Positions 1 to 5,038 of a DNA stretch of 5,060 nt are shown one piece after another. Source of the DNA: a bacterium (GTDB taxonomy: Bacteria; Patescibacteriota; Minisyncoccia; Phycocordibacterales; UBA1550); NCBI GenBank assembly GCA_021823825.1, contig JAKANJ010000045.1:1-5060 (forward strand). The letters run 5' to 3'. How positions within the stretch are numbered: the stretch's first letter is position 1; each line of letters starts with the position of its first letter. Below the pieces are notes generated by a model, which saw only the letters and a program-made list of their open reading frames with translations, searched no databases and was not told the origin of the DNA. Position numbers and translations under genes: made by a program.

Positions 1-1
1 G

Positions 2-163
2 ATCAAGTTTCAAGAGATGGTTTTCCCGAACGGCGTTTCTTACGACTATTCAGCATTTGGAACCACCAAAACAGCCGATGTTTACGAGCTAAAACAGTTA
101 ATTGCGACCAAAAATTCTACTATGGTGCCCTCAGCAGGAATCGAACCTACATCTAATCCTTAG
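2..163 (+). CDS. C-terminal fragment of a probable serine recombinase (5' end outside window)
   Basis: Frame 2 is open from the left edge to TAG at 161-163, giving 53 codons without an in-window start. The stretch around residues 6-22 (MVFPNGVSYD...FGTTKT) resembles the extreme C-terminus of large serine recombinases common in Patescibacteria, where an 'FPxG' segment and a 'T(T/S)K' segment precede the end of the protein. The catalytic resolvase domain would lie upstream and is not visible, so this rests on a short tail. The last 13 residues (MVPSAGIEPTSNP) are the antisense translation of the tRNA-Arg gene, and the stop codon overlaps the complement of its anticodon. The gene is convergent with that tRNA, which would fit a mobile element abutting a tRNA. 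The alternative is an unrelated protein whose tail resembles this family by chance. Confidence 0.58.
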   Translation: MKFQEMVFPNGVSYDYSAFGTTKTADVYELKQLIATKNSTMVPSAGIEPTSNP

Positions 164-197
164 GACGGATCTGTTCTATCCATTGAACTACGAGGGC
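123..197 (-). tRNA. tRNA-Arg (anticodon CCT), CCA encoded
   Basis: The minus strand folds as a complete cloverleaf. The acceptor stem is GCCCTCG paired with TGAGGGC (last pair G-T), the D stem GTTC/GAAC, and the anticodon stem GATCC/GGATT (outer pair G-T). The loop is GTCCTAA, with T at position 33 and anticodon CCT at + bases 162-164. The T stem is GTAGG/CCTGC with loop TTCGATT. The discriminator is A (126), followed by an encoded CCA (123-125). CCT reads the AGG arginine codon. A perfect hairpin ends 3 nt upstream of its 5' end, and the recombinase reading frame enters it from the other side. No promoter fits directly upstream, so it is probably processed from the ftsB/glutaredoxin transcript. 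Confidence 0.95.
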
Positions 198-200
198 AAT

Positions 201-226
201 AAACAAAGTTGTAGTCAACTTTGTTT
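201..226 (-). terminator. Perfect 11-bp hairpin between the glutaredoxin gene and tRNA-Arg
   Basis: AAACAAAGTTG (201-211) and CAACTTTGTTT (216-226) are exact reverse complements around a 4-nt loop. On the minus strand the hairpin lies 21 nt after the glutaredoxin stop and is followed by ATT and then the first base of tRNA-Arg. Its A-rich/U-rich arms are typical of a Rho-independent terminator. Because it touches the tRNA, it may instead, or also, be an RNA processing structure; full termination here would leave the tRNA without a visible promoter. Confidence 0.6.
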
Positions 227-247
227 GAACTATAAGGTCTACCTTGC

Positions 248-484
248 TTACGCGATACCAAGGAGATGGGAAATTCGTGGCTTATCAAAGCCAATAGTCA
301 TATCTTCATCAATGAAGATAACAGGAACGCCCATTTGTCCGCTCTTCTCAACCATCTCTTTTCTCTTCTCTAGATCAGAACCAACATTGTAATCCGTAAA
401 AGGTACATTGTTTGCAGTAAAAAATTCTTTTGCCATTTTGCAATATCCACAGGTTGGAGTTGAATAAATTGTTACTTGTTTCAT
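248..484 (-). CDS. Glutaredoxin-like thiol-disulfide oxidoreductase (NrdH/YruB type)
   Basis: This 78-residue protein matches the length of a minimal glutaredoxin fold. It opens with a beta strand (VTIYSTP), then the redox motif Cys12-Gly-Tyr-Cys15. The family's cis-proline follows at Pro54 in GVPVIFID, then a glycine-aspartate segment (GFDK, 65-68) that normally helps bind glutathione or the partner protein. No signal peptide or membrane segment is visible, so it should be a cytoplasmic dithiol reductant. The partner is unknown; NrdH-like proteins reduce ribonucleotide reductase, but none is encoded here. The start is ATG at 482-484; no convincing Shine-Dalgarno precedes it, only AT-rich sequence. 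It lies downstream of tRNA-Gly on the same strand and upstream of tRNA-Arg, each separated from it by a hairpin, so it may be part of a processed tRNA-mRNA transcript. Family assignment is firm, substrate is not. Confidence 0.93.
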   Translation of the reverse strand: MKQVTIYSTPTCGYCKMAKEFFTANNVPFTDYNVGSDLEKRKEMVEKSGQMGVPVIFIDEDMTIGFDKPRISHLLGIA

Positions 485-545
485 ACAAATTTTAGGGTTA
501 GTTTAATAATTTCCTTTGTTTCTCATTGCCTTACTATTTTATCAT

Positions 546-584
546 AGTGGGCAAAGTGGCGCCAGCTCACCTTCGTCGCCCACT
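546..584. repeat. Nested inverted repeat in the glutaredoxin leader
   Basis: AGTGGGC (546-552) pairs with GCCCACT (578-584). A competing pairing exists between AAAGTGG (553-559) and CCACTTT (580-586), and an 8-bp palindrome TGGCGCCA (557-564) lies inside. The two long pairings share the right arm and exclude each other. The element lies in the 176-bp interval between tRNA-Gly and the glutaredoxin start, about 60 nt from the ATG. The rest of that interval, apart from the 617-657 hairpin, shows no convincing gene. Confidence 0.45.
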
Positions 585-616
585 TTTATACTCACTTCTC
601 CCTACTTCCCAAGCAA

Positions 617-657
617 TACAAAGACACCCCAAGCAAATTGCCTGGGGTGTCTTTGTA
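617..657 (-). terminator. Strong 15-bp hairpin just after tRNA-Gly
   Basis: TACAAAGACACCCCA (617-631) is the exact reverse complement of TGGGGTGTCTTTGTA (643-657), with an 11-nt loop that can pair a little further (GCA/TGC). It begins 3 nt beyond the tRNA-Gly 3' end in the direction of transcription. There is no long T run after it; the distal arm itself supplies TCTTTGTATT. It could be an intrinsic terminator for the ftsB-tRNA-Gly transcript, or a processing or stability hairpin guarding the tRNA 3' end ahead of the glutaredoxin gene. Confidence 0.65.
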
Positions 658-660
658 ATG

Positions 661-731
661 TGCGGGTAGGGAGAATCGAACTCCCGTTTGCTGCTTGGGA
701 AGCAGCCATCCTACCACTAAATGATACCCGC
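661..731 (-). tRNA. tRNA-Gly (anticodon CCC), CCA not encoded
   Basis: The minus strand gives a full cloverleaf. The acceptor stem is GCGGGTA/TACCCGC, with a weak D stem ATTT/GGAT (two G-T pairs). The anticodon stem is GCTGC/GCAGC with loop TTCCCAA, anticodon CCC at + 697-699. The T stem is GGGAG/CTCCC with loop TTCGATT, and the discriminator is A at 661. The next three bases read CAT, so the CCA end must be added enzymatically, unlike the neighbouring tRNA-Arg. It starts 13 nt after the ftsB-like stop codon, too close for its own full promoter, so co-transcription with that gene is likely. Confidence 0.95.
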
Positions 732-744
732 ATTAAACCCCTTT

Positions 745-1128
745 CTAGAAGCCCAAAAATGACACGAGACGGGCCCAAAAGCCAACAGTTGTACTCGCCT
801 CGCTATTTTCACTTTTTTTTGAGCTATCGTCAACCACAATGACCACGTCCTCACCTGGTCGCGCTACCGCAAATTTCTGTCGCACGTCTTCCTCAATCCC
901 CTCGTTGCTTTGAACTCGTGCAAGGCTTGCTGTCAGCTCCGCATTTCGTGCCTGCAAATCTTGAAGCGAGCGCGCAGCGCGGTCTCTTTCATCTCGCGCT
1001 ATCCTTGCCTTTTGGTAGACTTGCCATGCACCGTCGGCAACCATGAATAAAAGCACCGCAAGGATAACAAGAGACGCCTTGGAATAAAGAATTTTCCTAA
1101 TTTTTTTCCGCTCTTGAAATGGAATCAT
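745..1128 (-). CDS. ftsB: FtsB/DivIC-like septum formation protein
   Basis: From the ATG at 1126-1128 the protein has 127 residues. It starts with a short basic cytoplasmic N-terminus (ERKKIRK), then one membrane segment at about residues 18-35. A charged coiled coil follows at about 36-74, then the family's conserved segment GIEEDVRQKFAVARPGEDVV (77-96). A Ser/Glu-rich linker leads to an aromatic amphipathic tail (VGFWARLVSFLGF). In well-studied bacteria this family forms a complex with FtsL and FtsQ/DivIB that activates septal peptidoglycan synthesis; membrane topology would be N-in, C-out. A TTG start 21 nt further upstream (1149) is possible. I prefer the ATG because it follows AGGAG and because a -10-like TATACT would otherwise lie inside the gene. 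The AGGAG-ATG gap is only 2 nt, unusually short. tRNA-Gly follows 13 nt after the TAG stop. Confidence 0.85.
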   Translation of the reverse strand: MIPFQERKKIRKILYSKASLVILAVLLFMVADGAWQVYQKARIARDERDRAARSLQDLQARNAELTASLARVQSNEGIEEDVRQKFAVARPGEDVVIVVDDSSKKSENSEASTTVGFWARLVSFLGF

Positions 1129-1137
1129 TTCTCCTGT

Positions 1138-1143
1138 AGTATA
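1138..1143 (-). promoter_or_regulatory. -10-like element TATACT for the ftsB-like gene
   Basis: TATACT on the minus strand ends exactly 9 nt before the ATG at 1128, and the 9 nt between them contain AGGAG. No good -35 is visible 16-18 nt upstream. The spacing to ATG equals that seen for lepA and murJ. Confidence 0.4.
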
Positions 1144-1178
1144 GACCAATAACAGCCAACAGAATACCCCCTACTTCT

Positions 1179-1289
1179 ATGTTTGACAAAAAATACAAAA
1201 AATACTGGAATACATTTGGTGTCGTCGTTGCAGTTCTTGTTATGATTAGTATGATACTCCTATACGCTGCGCCAAGCCTTTTTAGGTAA
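1179..1289 (+). CDS. Small single-pass membrane protein, 36 aa, unknown function
   Basis: ATG at 1179-1181 to TAA at 1287-1289 encodes 36 residues. A basic, aromatic N-terminus (MFDKKYKKYW) is followed by one hydrophobic helix (GVVVAVLVMISMILLYAA, about residues 14-31) and a short PSLFR end. The positive N-terminus predicts N-in orientation. No Shine-Dalgarno is visible. It is divergent from the ftsB-like gene (50 bp apart) and convergent with lepA, whose stop is 22 bp away. It fills the only non-coding gap between these two minus-strand genes, and its composition (basic start, clean transmembrane helix) is unlike random sequence. Tiny proteins of this shape are frequent in CPR genomes, but I know no function. 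Confidence 0.6.
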   Translation: MFDKKYKKYWNTFGVVVAVLVMISMILLYAAPSLFR

Positions 1290-1311
1290 GTTTCTCCACT
1301 TTTCGCAAGCC

Positions 1312-3159
1312 TTACGCCTCTCCCCCACGAACCATTTTTAGGAATACCTCATGGGGTATATCAACAGTGCCCTGCGCCTGAAGTTTCTTCTTTCCACGCT
1401 TCTGTTTTGCCCATAGTTTTTTCTTGCGTGTAATATCTCCACCGTACAGATATCCTGTTACATCTTTTTTCATTGCAGTAAGCGACCGCGATGAAATTAT
1501 GCGCCCAAGCCCTTGCCCTTGAATTTTTACATTAAACAATTGCCGAGGAAGAATACTGTGTAGTTTCTCTACCATATCCTCAGCCTCACGTTCAATACGC
1601 CGTCGCGACACGACCTTAGAAAAAGCAGGGACGATTTCATCTGCGACCAGAATATCAAGTCTTGCAACATCTGCTTCGCGGTAGCCAATGAGTTCATAGG
1701 CAAGCGATCCAAATCCCGATGATGCACTTTTTAGATTATCAAAAAAGTTGCGCATCAACTCACGGAGTGGCATTTCAACTTCAATCGAGGTACGATTGTC
1801 TCCAAAAAGCTCCGTGTGGCCAACAACGGCTTCGTGTTCATAGAGAAGGCTCATGATTGGACTCACGTATTTAGGCGGTGTGATAATTTTTACCCTTGCC
1901 CATTGTTCATAAATTTTGCTCGTTGTTCCATAATCGGGGAATAGATGCGGTGAATAGATCACTTGCCTCTTTCCTCCTTCTGTTCCATCACGACGTGCAC
2001 TATCAGAGGAGCCACGAAAATCTCGCATTTCGACTTCATAGGTAATCGATGGTGTTGTGACGATGAGTTCAAGGGCAAATTCACGGCGCAAACGCTCGGT
2101 TACTATCTCCATATGGAGCATACCCAAAAAACCACAGCGAAATCCCCTGCCCAAAACTCCAGAAACTTCTTCTTCAAACGAAAGAGATGAGTCCGATAGC
2201 TGGAGGATCTCAAGTGACTGCTTGAGTGGCATAAAATCATCTTGGCTTTCTGGATACACTGAGGCCCACACTACCGGTCGTGGCTTCATATACCCAGAGA
2301 GCGCAGGAAGTGGACTTCGCTGGGTGAGGATTGTATCACCGACCGTTGCGATACCTGGTTTTTTGATGCCCGTAAGAATGTAGCCAATTTCACCGGCAGA
2401 AATTACATCAGTATCAACCATATCTGGATGAAAGATACCAACACCAAGGGCGCCAAATTTTTCTCCCGCCTGAGAAAAGACTAGCGTATCATTTTTTGCT
2501 GCCTTTCCGTCAAGAACCCGCACGTATACAATAATTCCCTTATGTGTTGAATATCCAAAATCAAAAACAAGTGCACGAAATGGCCCTCCTGCTCCATGCT
2601 CAGATACTGGTTCTGGAATATTTTTAACAATAGATGCAAGCACCTCAACAACACCCTGTCCTGTTTTTCCAGAAACCTCAAGGACCTCATCTGCTGAAAT
2701 ATCAAGAAGTGCCGCAACTTCCTCTTTAACCTCTCGAACGCGCGCAATTGGTGAATCTACTTTTGAAACTGCAGGGATAATAATTAACCCTGCTTCGCGA
2801 GCCATAGCAAGAACAGAAAGTGTTTGTGCCTGTACTCCTTGTGTTGCATCAACAAGCAAGATTGTCCCCTCAACAGCACGCATCGCGCGCGAAACTTCGT
2901 ATGAAAAATCAATGTGTCCCGGCGTGTCAATAAGATTTAGTATGTACTTTGCGCCCTCGTAGGTATATTCCATTCGCACTGGCTGCATTTTGATTGTTAT
3001 GCCCCGTTCGCGCTCAAGCTCCATTGAATCCAAAACCTGCTCTTTCATTTTTCTTGCCTCAACCGTGCCTGTTACTTCAAGCATGCGATCTGCGAGGGTT
3101 GACTTGCCGTGGTCAATATGAGCAATTATAGAGAAATTACGTATATGTTTGAGATCCAT
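1312..3159 (-). CDS. lepA: Elongation factor 4 (LepA), ribosome-associated GTPase
   Basis: The 615-residue protein is complete, slightly longer than the usual ~600. The GTPase domain shows G1 AHIDHGKST (13-21), the switch I RGIT (52-55) and G3 DTPGH (78-82) with the catalytic histidine His82. G4 reads SKVD (132-135) instead of NKxD and G5 reads SGK (163-165) instead of SAK. Domain II and two EF-G-like domains follow. The LepA-specific C-terminal domain is clear (KKDVTGYLYGGDITRKKKL, then KQKRGKKK), ending near IPHEVFL. An insertion-like stretch (MRDFRGSSDSARRDGTEGG) precedes ARVKIITPPKYV. LepA binds ribosomes and affects translocation or initiation of some mRNAs; it is cytoplasmic or membrane-associated. 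The ATG at 3157-3159 is supported by the conserved start (MDLKHIRNFSIIAHIDHGKS). It lies 97 bp after murJ and has its own promoter-like element. Confidence 0.97.
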   Translation of the reverse strand: MDLKHIRNFSIIAHIDHGKSTLADRMLEVTGTVEARKMKEQVLDSMELERERGITIKMQPVRMEYTYEGAKYILNLIDTPGHIDFSYEVSRAMRAVEGTILLVDATQGVQAQTLSVLAMAREAGLIIIPAVSKVDSPIARVREVKEEVAALLDISADEVLEVSGKTGQGVVEVLASIVKNIPEPVSEHGAGGPFRALVFDFGYSTHKGIIVYVRVLDGKAAKNDTLVFSQAGEKFGALGVGIFHPDMVDTDVISAGEIGYILTGIKKPGIATVGDTILTQRSPLPALSGYMKPRPVVWASVYPESQDDFMPLKQSLEILQLSDSSLSFEEEVSGVLGRGFRCGFLGMLHMEIVTERLRREFALELIVTTPSITYEVEMRDFRGSSDSARRDGTEGGKRQVIYSPHLFPDYGTTSKIYEQWARVKIITPPKYVSPIMSLLYEHEAVVGHTELFGDNRTSIEVEMPLRELMRNFFDNLKSASSGFGSLAYELIGYREADVARLDILVADEIVPAFSKVVSRRRIEREAEDMVEKLHSILPRQLFNVKIQGQGLGRIISSRSLTAMKKDVTGYLYGGDITRKKKLWAKQKRGKKKLQAQGTVDIPHEVFLKMVRGGEA

Positions 3160-3168
3160 GTCCTACCG

Positions 3169-3196
3169 AGAATACCACAAAATCCTTTAAAATCAA
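3169..3196 (-). promoter_or_regulatory. Candidate lepA promoter (TTGATT - 16 - TATTCT)
   Basis: On the minus strand TTGATT (3191-3196) and TATTCT (3169-3174) are 16 bp apart. The -10 ends 9 nt before the lepA ATG, so transcription would begin about 2-3 nt upstream of the start codon. The -35 overlaps the loop and one arm of the weak hairpin at 3184-3199. No experimental support; judged by consensus fit and position. Confidence 0.4.
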
Positions 3197-3199
3197 AGG
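3184..3199 (-). terminator. Weak hairpin in the murJ-lepA gap
   Basis: CCTTT (3184-3188) pairs with AAAGG (3195-3199) around a 6-nt loop, with three further A-T pairs beyond one mismatch. On the minus strand it is followed by ATTTTGT. It might weakly terminate murJ transcripts, but it is AT-rich and short. The rest of the 97-bp gap shows only a T6 run just after the murJ stop. Confidence 0.3.
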
Positions 3200-3262
3200 T
3201 TTTATGAAAATAGGCTACTTCAAAATGCCCACAACTCTATACCGCTTTAATAACAAAAAAGT

Positions 3263-4942
3263 TTATATTTCTTCTCTGTCCGGGATTGTTATTCCCGCCT
3301 TCCAAAGCCTGCGATGAAGAGTGTGGCGAATCTCCTCTACATCCTTATTGCGAAAAACTACTAACACGAGCCACCAGGTAATCGCTCCAGCGAGAGACGC
3401 AATCAATCCCTGGAAAAAAATTCCTTTAGCAGTTTGGAGATTCAAATAAATACCCAATACCACCAAGAATTCATACGTAACAAATCCCGCGAGAAGAGAA
3501 GCAAAGGAAGAAACAACAAAAGTATCTCGCAACTCTGAAAACAACGAATAACCAAATCTTCTTTTAAAAAGGTAAACAAGAAGAATGAGATTAATAATCA
3601 TGCCGGCAGAGTACGCCAGTGGAAGCATGAGCACCTGAGCACCAGGTGCCCCATCTACGCGAAAAAGTATTCCGATGAAATTTTGTAAAAATAGAGAATG
3701 TGCGTAACCAGAAATAAGTTCATATCCAAAAAGAACGATTACACTAGAGGAGAGTACGCCGATAATTGCGGGGAGCACGTTGTCCCCTACGGCATGTAGT
3801 CCGCGAAGTAAAAGTAGCCCCAGAGACTGGGCAATGATTGATAAAGAAAAGATGGCAAGTGCTGCGGCAGTAAGTCGTATCGCGCTATAGCCGAATAAAC
3901 CGGTACCAAGAATTACTCGCACGATTTGAGCGCGTAGTATGATAAAAAATATAAATGCTGGAATAAGCCAAAAAACAAGATGGCGAGAAGCATTGATAAC
4001 TTGCTCTACATATTTTTTCCCGCCATCTTCAAACGAGTGTTTAGAAAATATTGGAAAGGCTGCAGTTATATACGATGTCCCAATTATTAAAAGTGGTATT
4101 GACTGCAAGTTAAAAGCAAAACTAAATATCGTTACTGAGCCCTCTTGCATTTTTGCCGCAAAAATAATGAGCGCAAAAAGAGCAAGCTGACTTGTTAAGA
4201 GGCTCACTGCGCGGGGAAAAGCACCACGAATGACATCCCAGAGATCTGTAAACGACGGACGAAAAGATAGGGTAAGAAAGAATTCATCGCGCGCACTTAT
4301 AAAAAAGTACACAAAAAAACTAAGAAAAGCACCGAATACTGCTCCCCAAGCTATACCAACAACCCCAAACGCAGGATACAAGAAAACCGCACCCGCAATA
4401 ATGCCGAAATTGTACAAAATTGGCGCAAGCAAGAAGGCAAAAAAACGATTAAGCTTTTGTGCGACACTGCTAAATAAATTTGATAACCCCAAAAAAACTG
4501 GAGACAGAAGAAGAACCCGAGTCACGACAATAAGATTGCCCTGTGACGCCGCATCAAATTCATGAAAAAATGTTTTTGTGACAAACGGAACCGCAAAAAA
4601 CAAACCAATCGCCGCCAAGACAAGGATGATAAAAAATATAGTAAATACATCGTTCAAAAATTTTTTTGCGTGTTCATCGCTTTCTGCGGCATGCTTCGTG
4701 AGAATGGGAACAATAACAACCGCTGCCATAAACGAGGCCACGCCGGCAAAAAGTATATCGGGGGTGCGGAAAGCAGCAAAATAGATATCCAAAACTCTGC
4801 TCGCACCAAAATTATGTGCAAGAGTCCAATCCCGAATAACTGCAAATACCTGAGAAAAAAGTGCAAAAACTCCCATCAAGATTGCTGCCTCGTGTACACC
4901 ATTTGGCTCACGACGAAGTAGTGACAAAAGTTTTTTCGCCAT
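3263..4942 (-). CDS. murJ: Lipid II flippase MurJ (MviN family)
   Basis: This 559-residue, very hydrophobic protein has about 14 predicted membrane segments, in line with MurJ of the MOP exporter superfamily. MurJ moves undecaprenyl-linked peptidoglycan precursor across the cytoplasmic membrane. The N-terminal signature is clear: FSQVFAVIRDWTLAHNFGAS (29-48), then LDIYFAAFRTPDILFAGVAS, equivalent to the first two helices of E. coli MurJ. Aligned by eye, E. coli Arg24 corresponds to Arg37 and Asp39 to Asp52, but Arg18 corresponds to Gln31 and Arg52 to Phe65. The region of the 'ADR' motif reads FNLQSIP here. A basic cytoplasmic tail (HTLHRRLWKAG) ends the protein. ATG at 4940-4942 follows AAGGA with 4 nt spacing. 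lepA lies downstream on the same strand. The family call is firm; the exact lipid-linked substrate is inferred. Confidence 0.94.
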   Translation of the reverse strand: MAKKLLSLLRREPNGVHEAAILMGVFALFSQVFAVIRDWTLAHNFGASRVLDIYFAAFRTPDILFAGVASFMAAVVIVPILTKHAAESDEHAKKFLNDVFTIFFIILVLAAIGLFFAVPFVTKTFFHEFDAASQGNLIVVTRVLLLSPVFLGLSNLFSSVAQKLNRFFAFLLAPILYNFGIIAGAVFLYPAFGVVGIAWGAVFGAFLSFFVYFFISARDEFFLTLSFRPSFTDLWDVIRGAFPRAVSLLTSQLALFALIIFAAKMQEGSVTIFSFAFNLQSIPLLIIGTSYITAAFPIFSKHSFEDGGKKYVEQVINASRHLVFWLIPAFIFFIILRAQIVRVILGTGLFGYSAIRLTAAALAIFSLSIIAQSLGLLLLRGLHAVGDNVLPAIIGVLSSSVIVLFGYELISGYAHSLFLQNFIGILFRVDGAPGAQVLMLPLAYSAGMIINLILLVYLFKRRFGYSLFSELRDTFVVSSFASLLAGFVTYEFLVVLGIYLNLQTAKGIFFQGLIASLAGAITWWLVLVVFRNKDVEEIRHTLHRRLWKAGITIPDREEI

Positions 4943-4951
4943 ATATTCCTT

Positions 4952-4980
4952 ATTATATCGTCAAGTGAGGAGCGACACAA
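4952..4980 (-). promoter_or_regulatory. Candidate murJ promoter (TTGTGT - 17 - TATAAT)
   Basis: On the minus strand TTGTGT (4975-4980) and a consensus TATAAT (4952-4957) are 17 bp apart, the optimal sigma-70 spacing. The -10 ends 9 nt before the murJ ATG. The -35 hexamer lies inside the first copy of the 22-bp repeat. The second copy carries a similar pair upstream (TTGTGT at 5052-5057, 18 bp, TATATA at 5028-5033), suggesting tandem promoters. Confidence 0.55.
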
Positions 4981-4983
4981 ATG
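4962..4983 (+). repeat. 22-bp direct repeat, copy 1
   Basis: Begins CAAGTGAGGAG and ends CACAAATG; identical over all 22 bases to 5039-5060. A TATATCG motif precedes both copies, 1 nt away here and 2 nt away in copy 2. On the + strand it contains AGGAG, 8 nt, ATG. It lies directly upstream of murJ. Confidence 0.95.
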
Positions 4984-5022
4984 GAGCACCATTTACGGCG
5001 TCCGAACGCAGACGATATATAG
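4981..5022 (+). other. 13-codon mini-ORF with good ribosome binding site
   Basis: ATG at 4981-4983 runs to TAG at 5020-5022, encoding MEHHLRRPNADDI. AGGAG at 4968-4972 is 8 nt upstream, ideal spacing. The stop codon is the end of the left arm of the palindrome at 5013-5036. A second, identical AGGAG-ATG follows at 5045-5060. It could be a leader peptide, a decayed 5' end of the next gene, or meaningless. Confidence 0.3.
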
Positions 5023-5036
5023 TAATCTATATATCG
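5013..5036. repeat. Perfect 10-bp-arm AT-rich palindrome
   Basis: CGATATATAG (5013-5022) and CTATATATCG (5027-5036) are exact reverse complements with a TAAT centre. It sits between the two 22-bp repeat copies and overlaps a -10-like TATATA on both strands. It could be an operator for a dimeric regulator or a short RNA hairpin; no T tract follows. Confidence 0.7.
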
Positions 5037-5038
5037 GG

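Noticed and set aside
102..392. Plus-strand open frame of 96 codons across tRNA-Arg and the glutaredoxin gene
   Set aside because: It is antisense to a tRNA and a well-supported glutaredoxin; the protein resembles the usual artefact of translating tRNA backwards.
542..595. Minus-strand 17-codon frame starting GTG (VSIKVGDEGELAPLCPL) in the glutaredoxin leader
   Set aside because: GTG start with only a weakly spaced GGGAG, very short, and it lies over the inverted repeats, which explain the sequence better.
516..842. Plus-strand open frame of 108 codons across tRNA-Gly
   Set aside because: Antisense to tRNA-Gly and the end of the ftsB-like gene, with low-complexity composition and no recognisable domain.
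1147..1149. TTG as start of the ftsB-like gene (134 residues)
   Set aside because: The added residues (MVYTTGE) look unlike the family, no ribosome site precedes the TTG, and the -10-like TATACT would lie within the coding region.
1290..1311. Terminator between the small membrane ORF and lepA
   Set aside because: Only a weak bulged pairing (AGGTAAG with CTTACGCCT), no stable stem and no T tract.
3939..4921. Several plus-strand frames opposite murJ
   Set aside because: Lysine/asparagine/threonine-rich shadows of a hydrophobic membrane protein read in antisense; no start signals or domain character.
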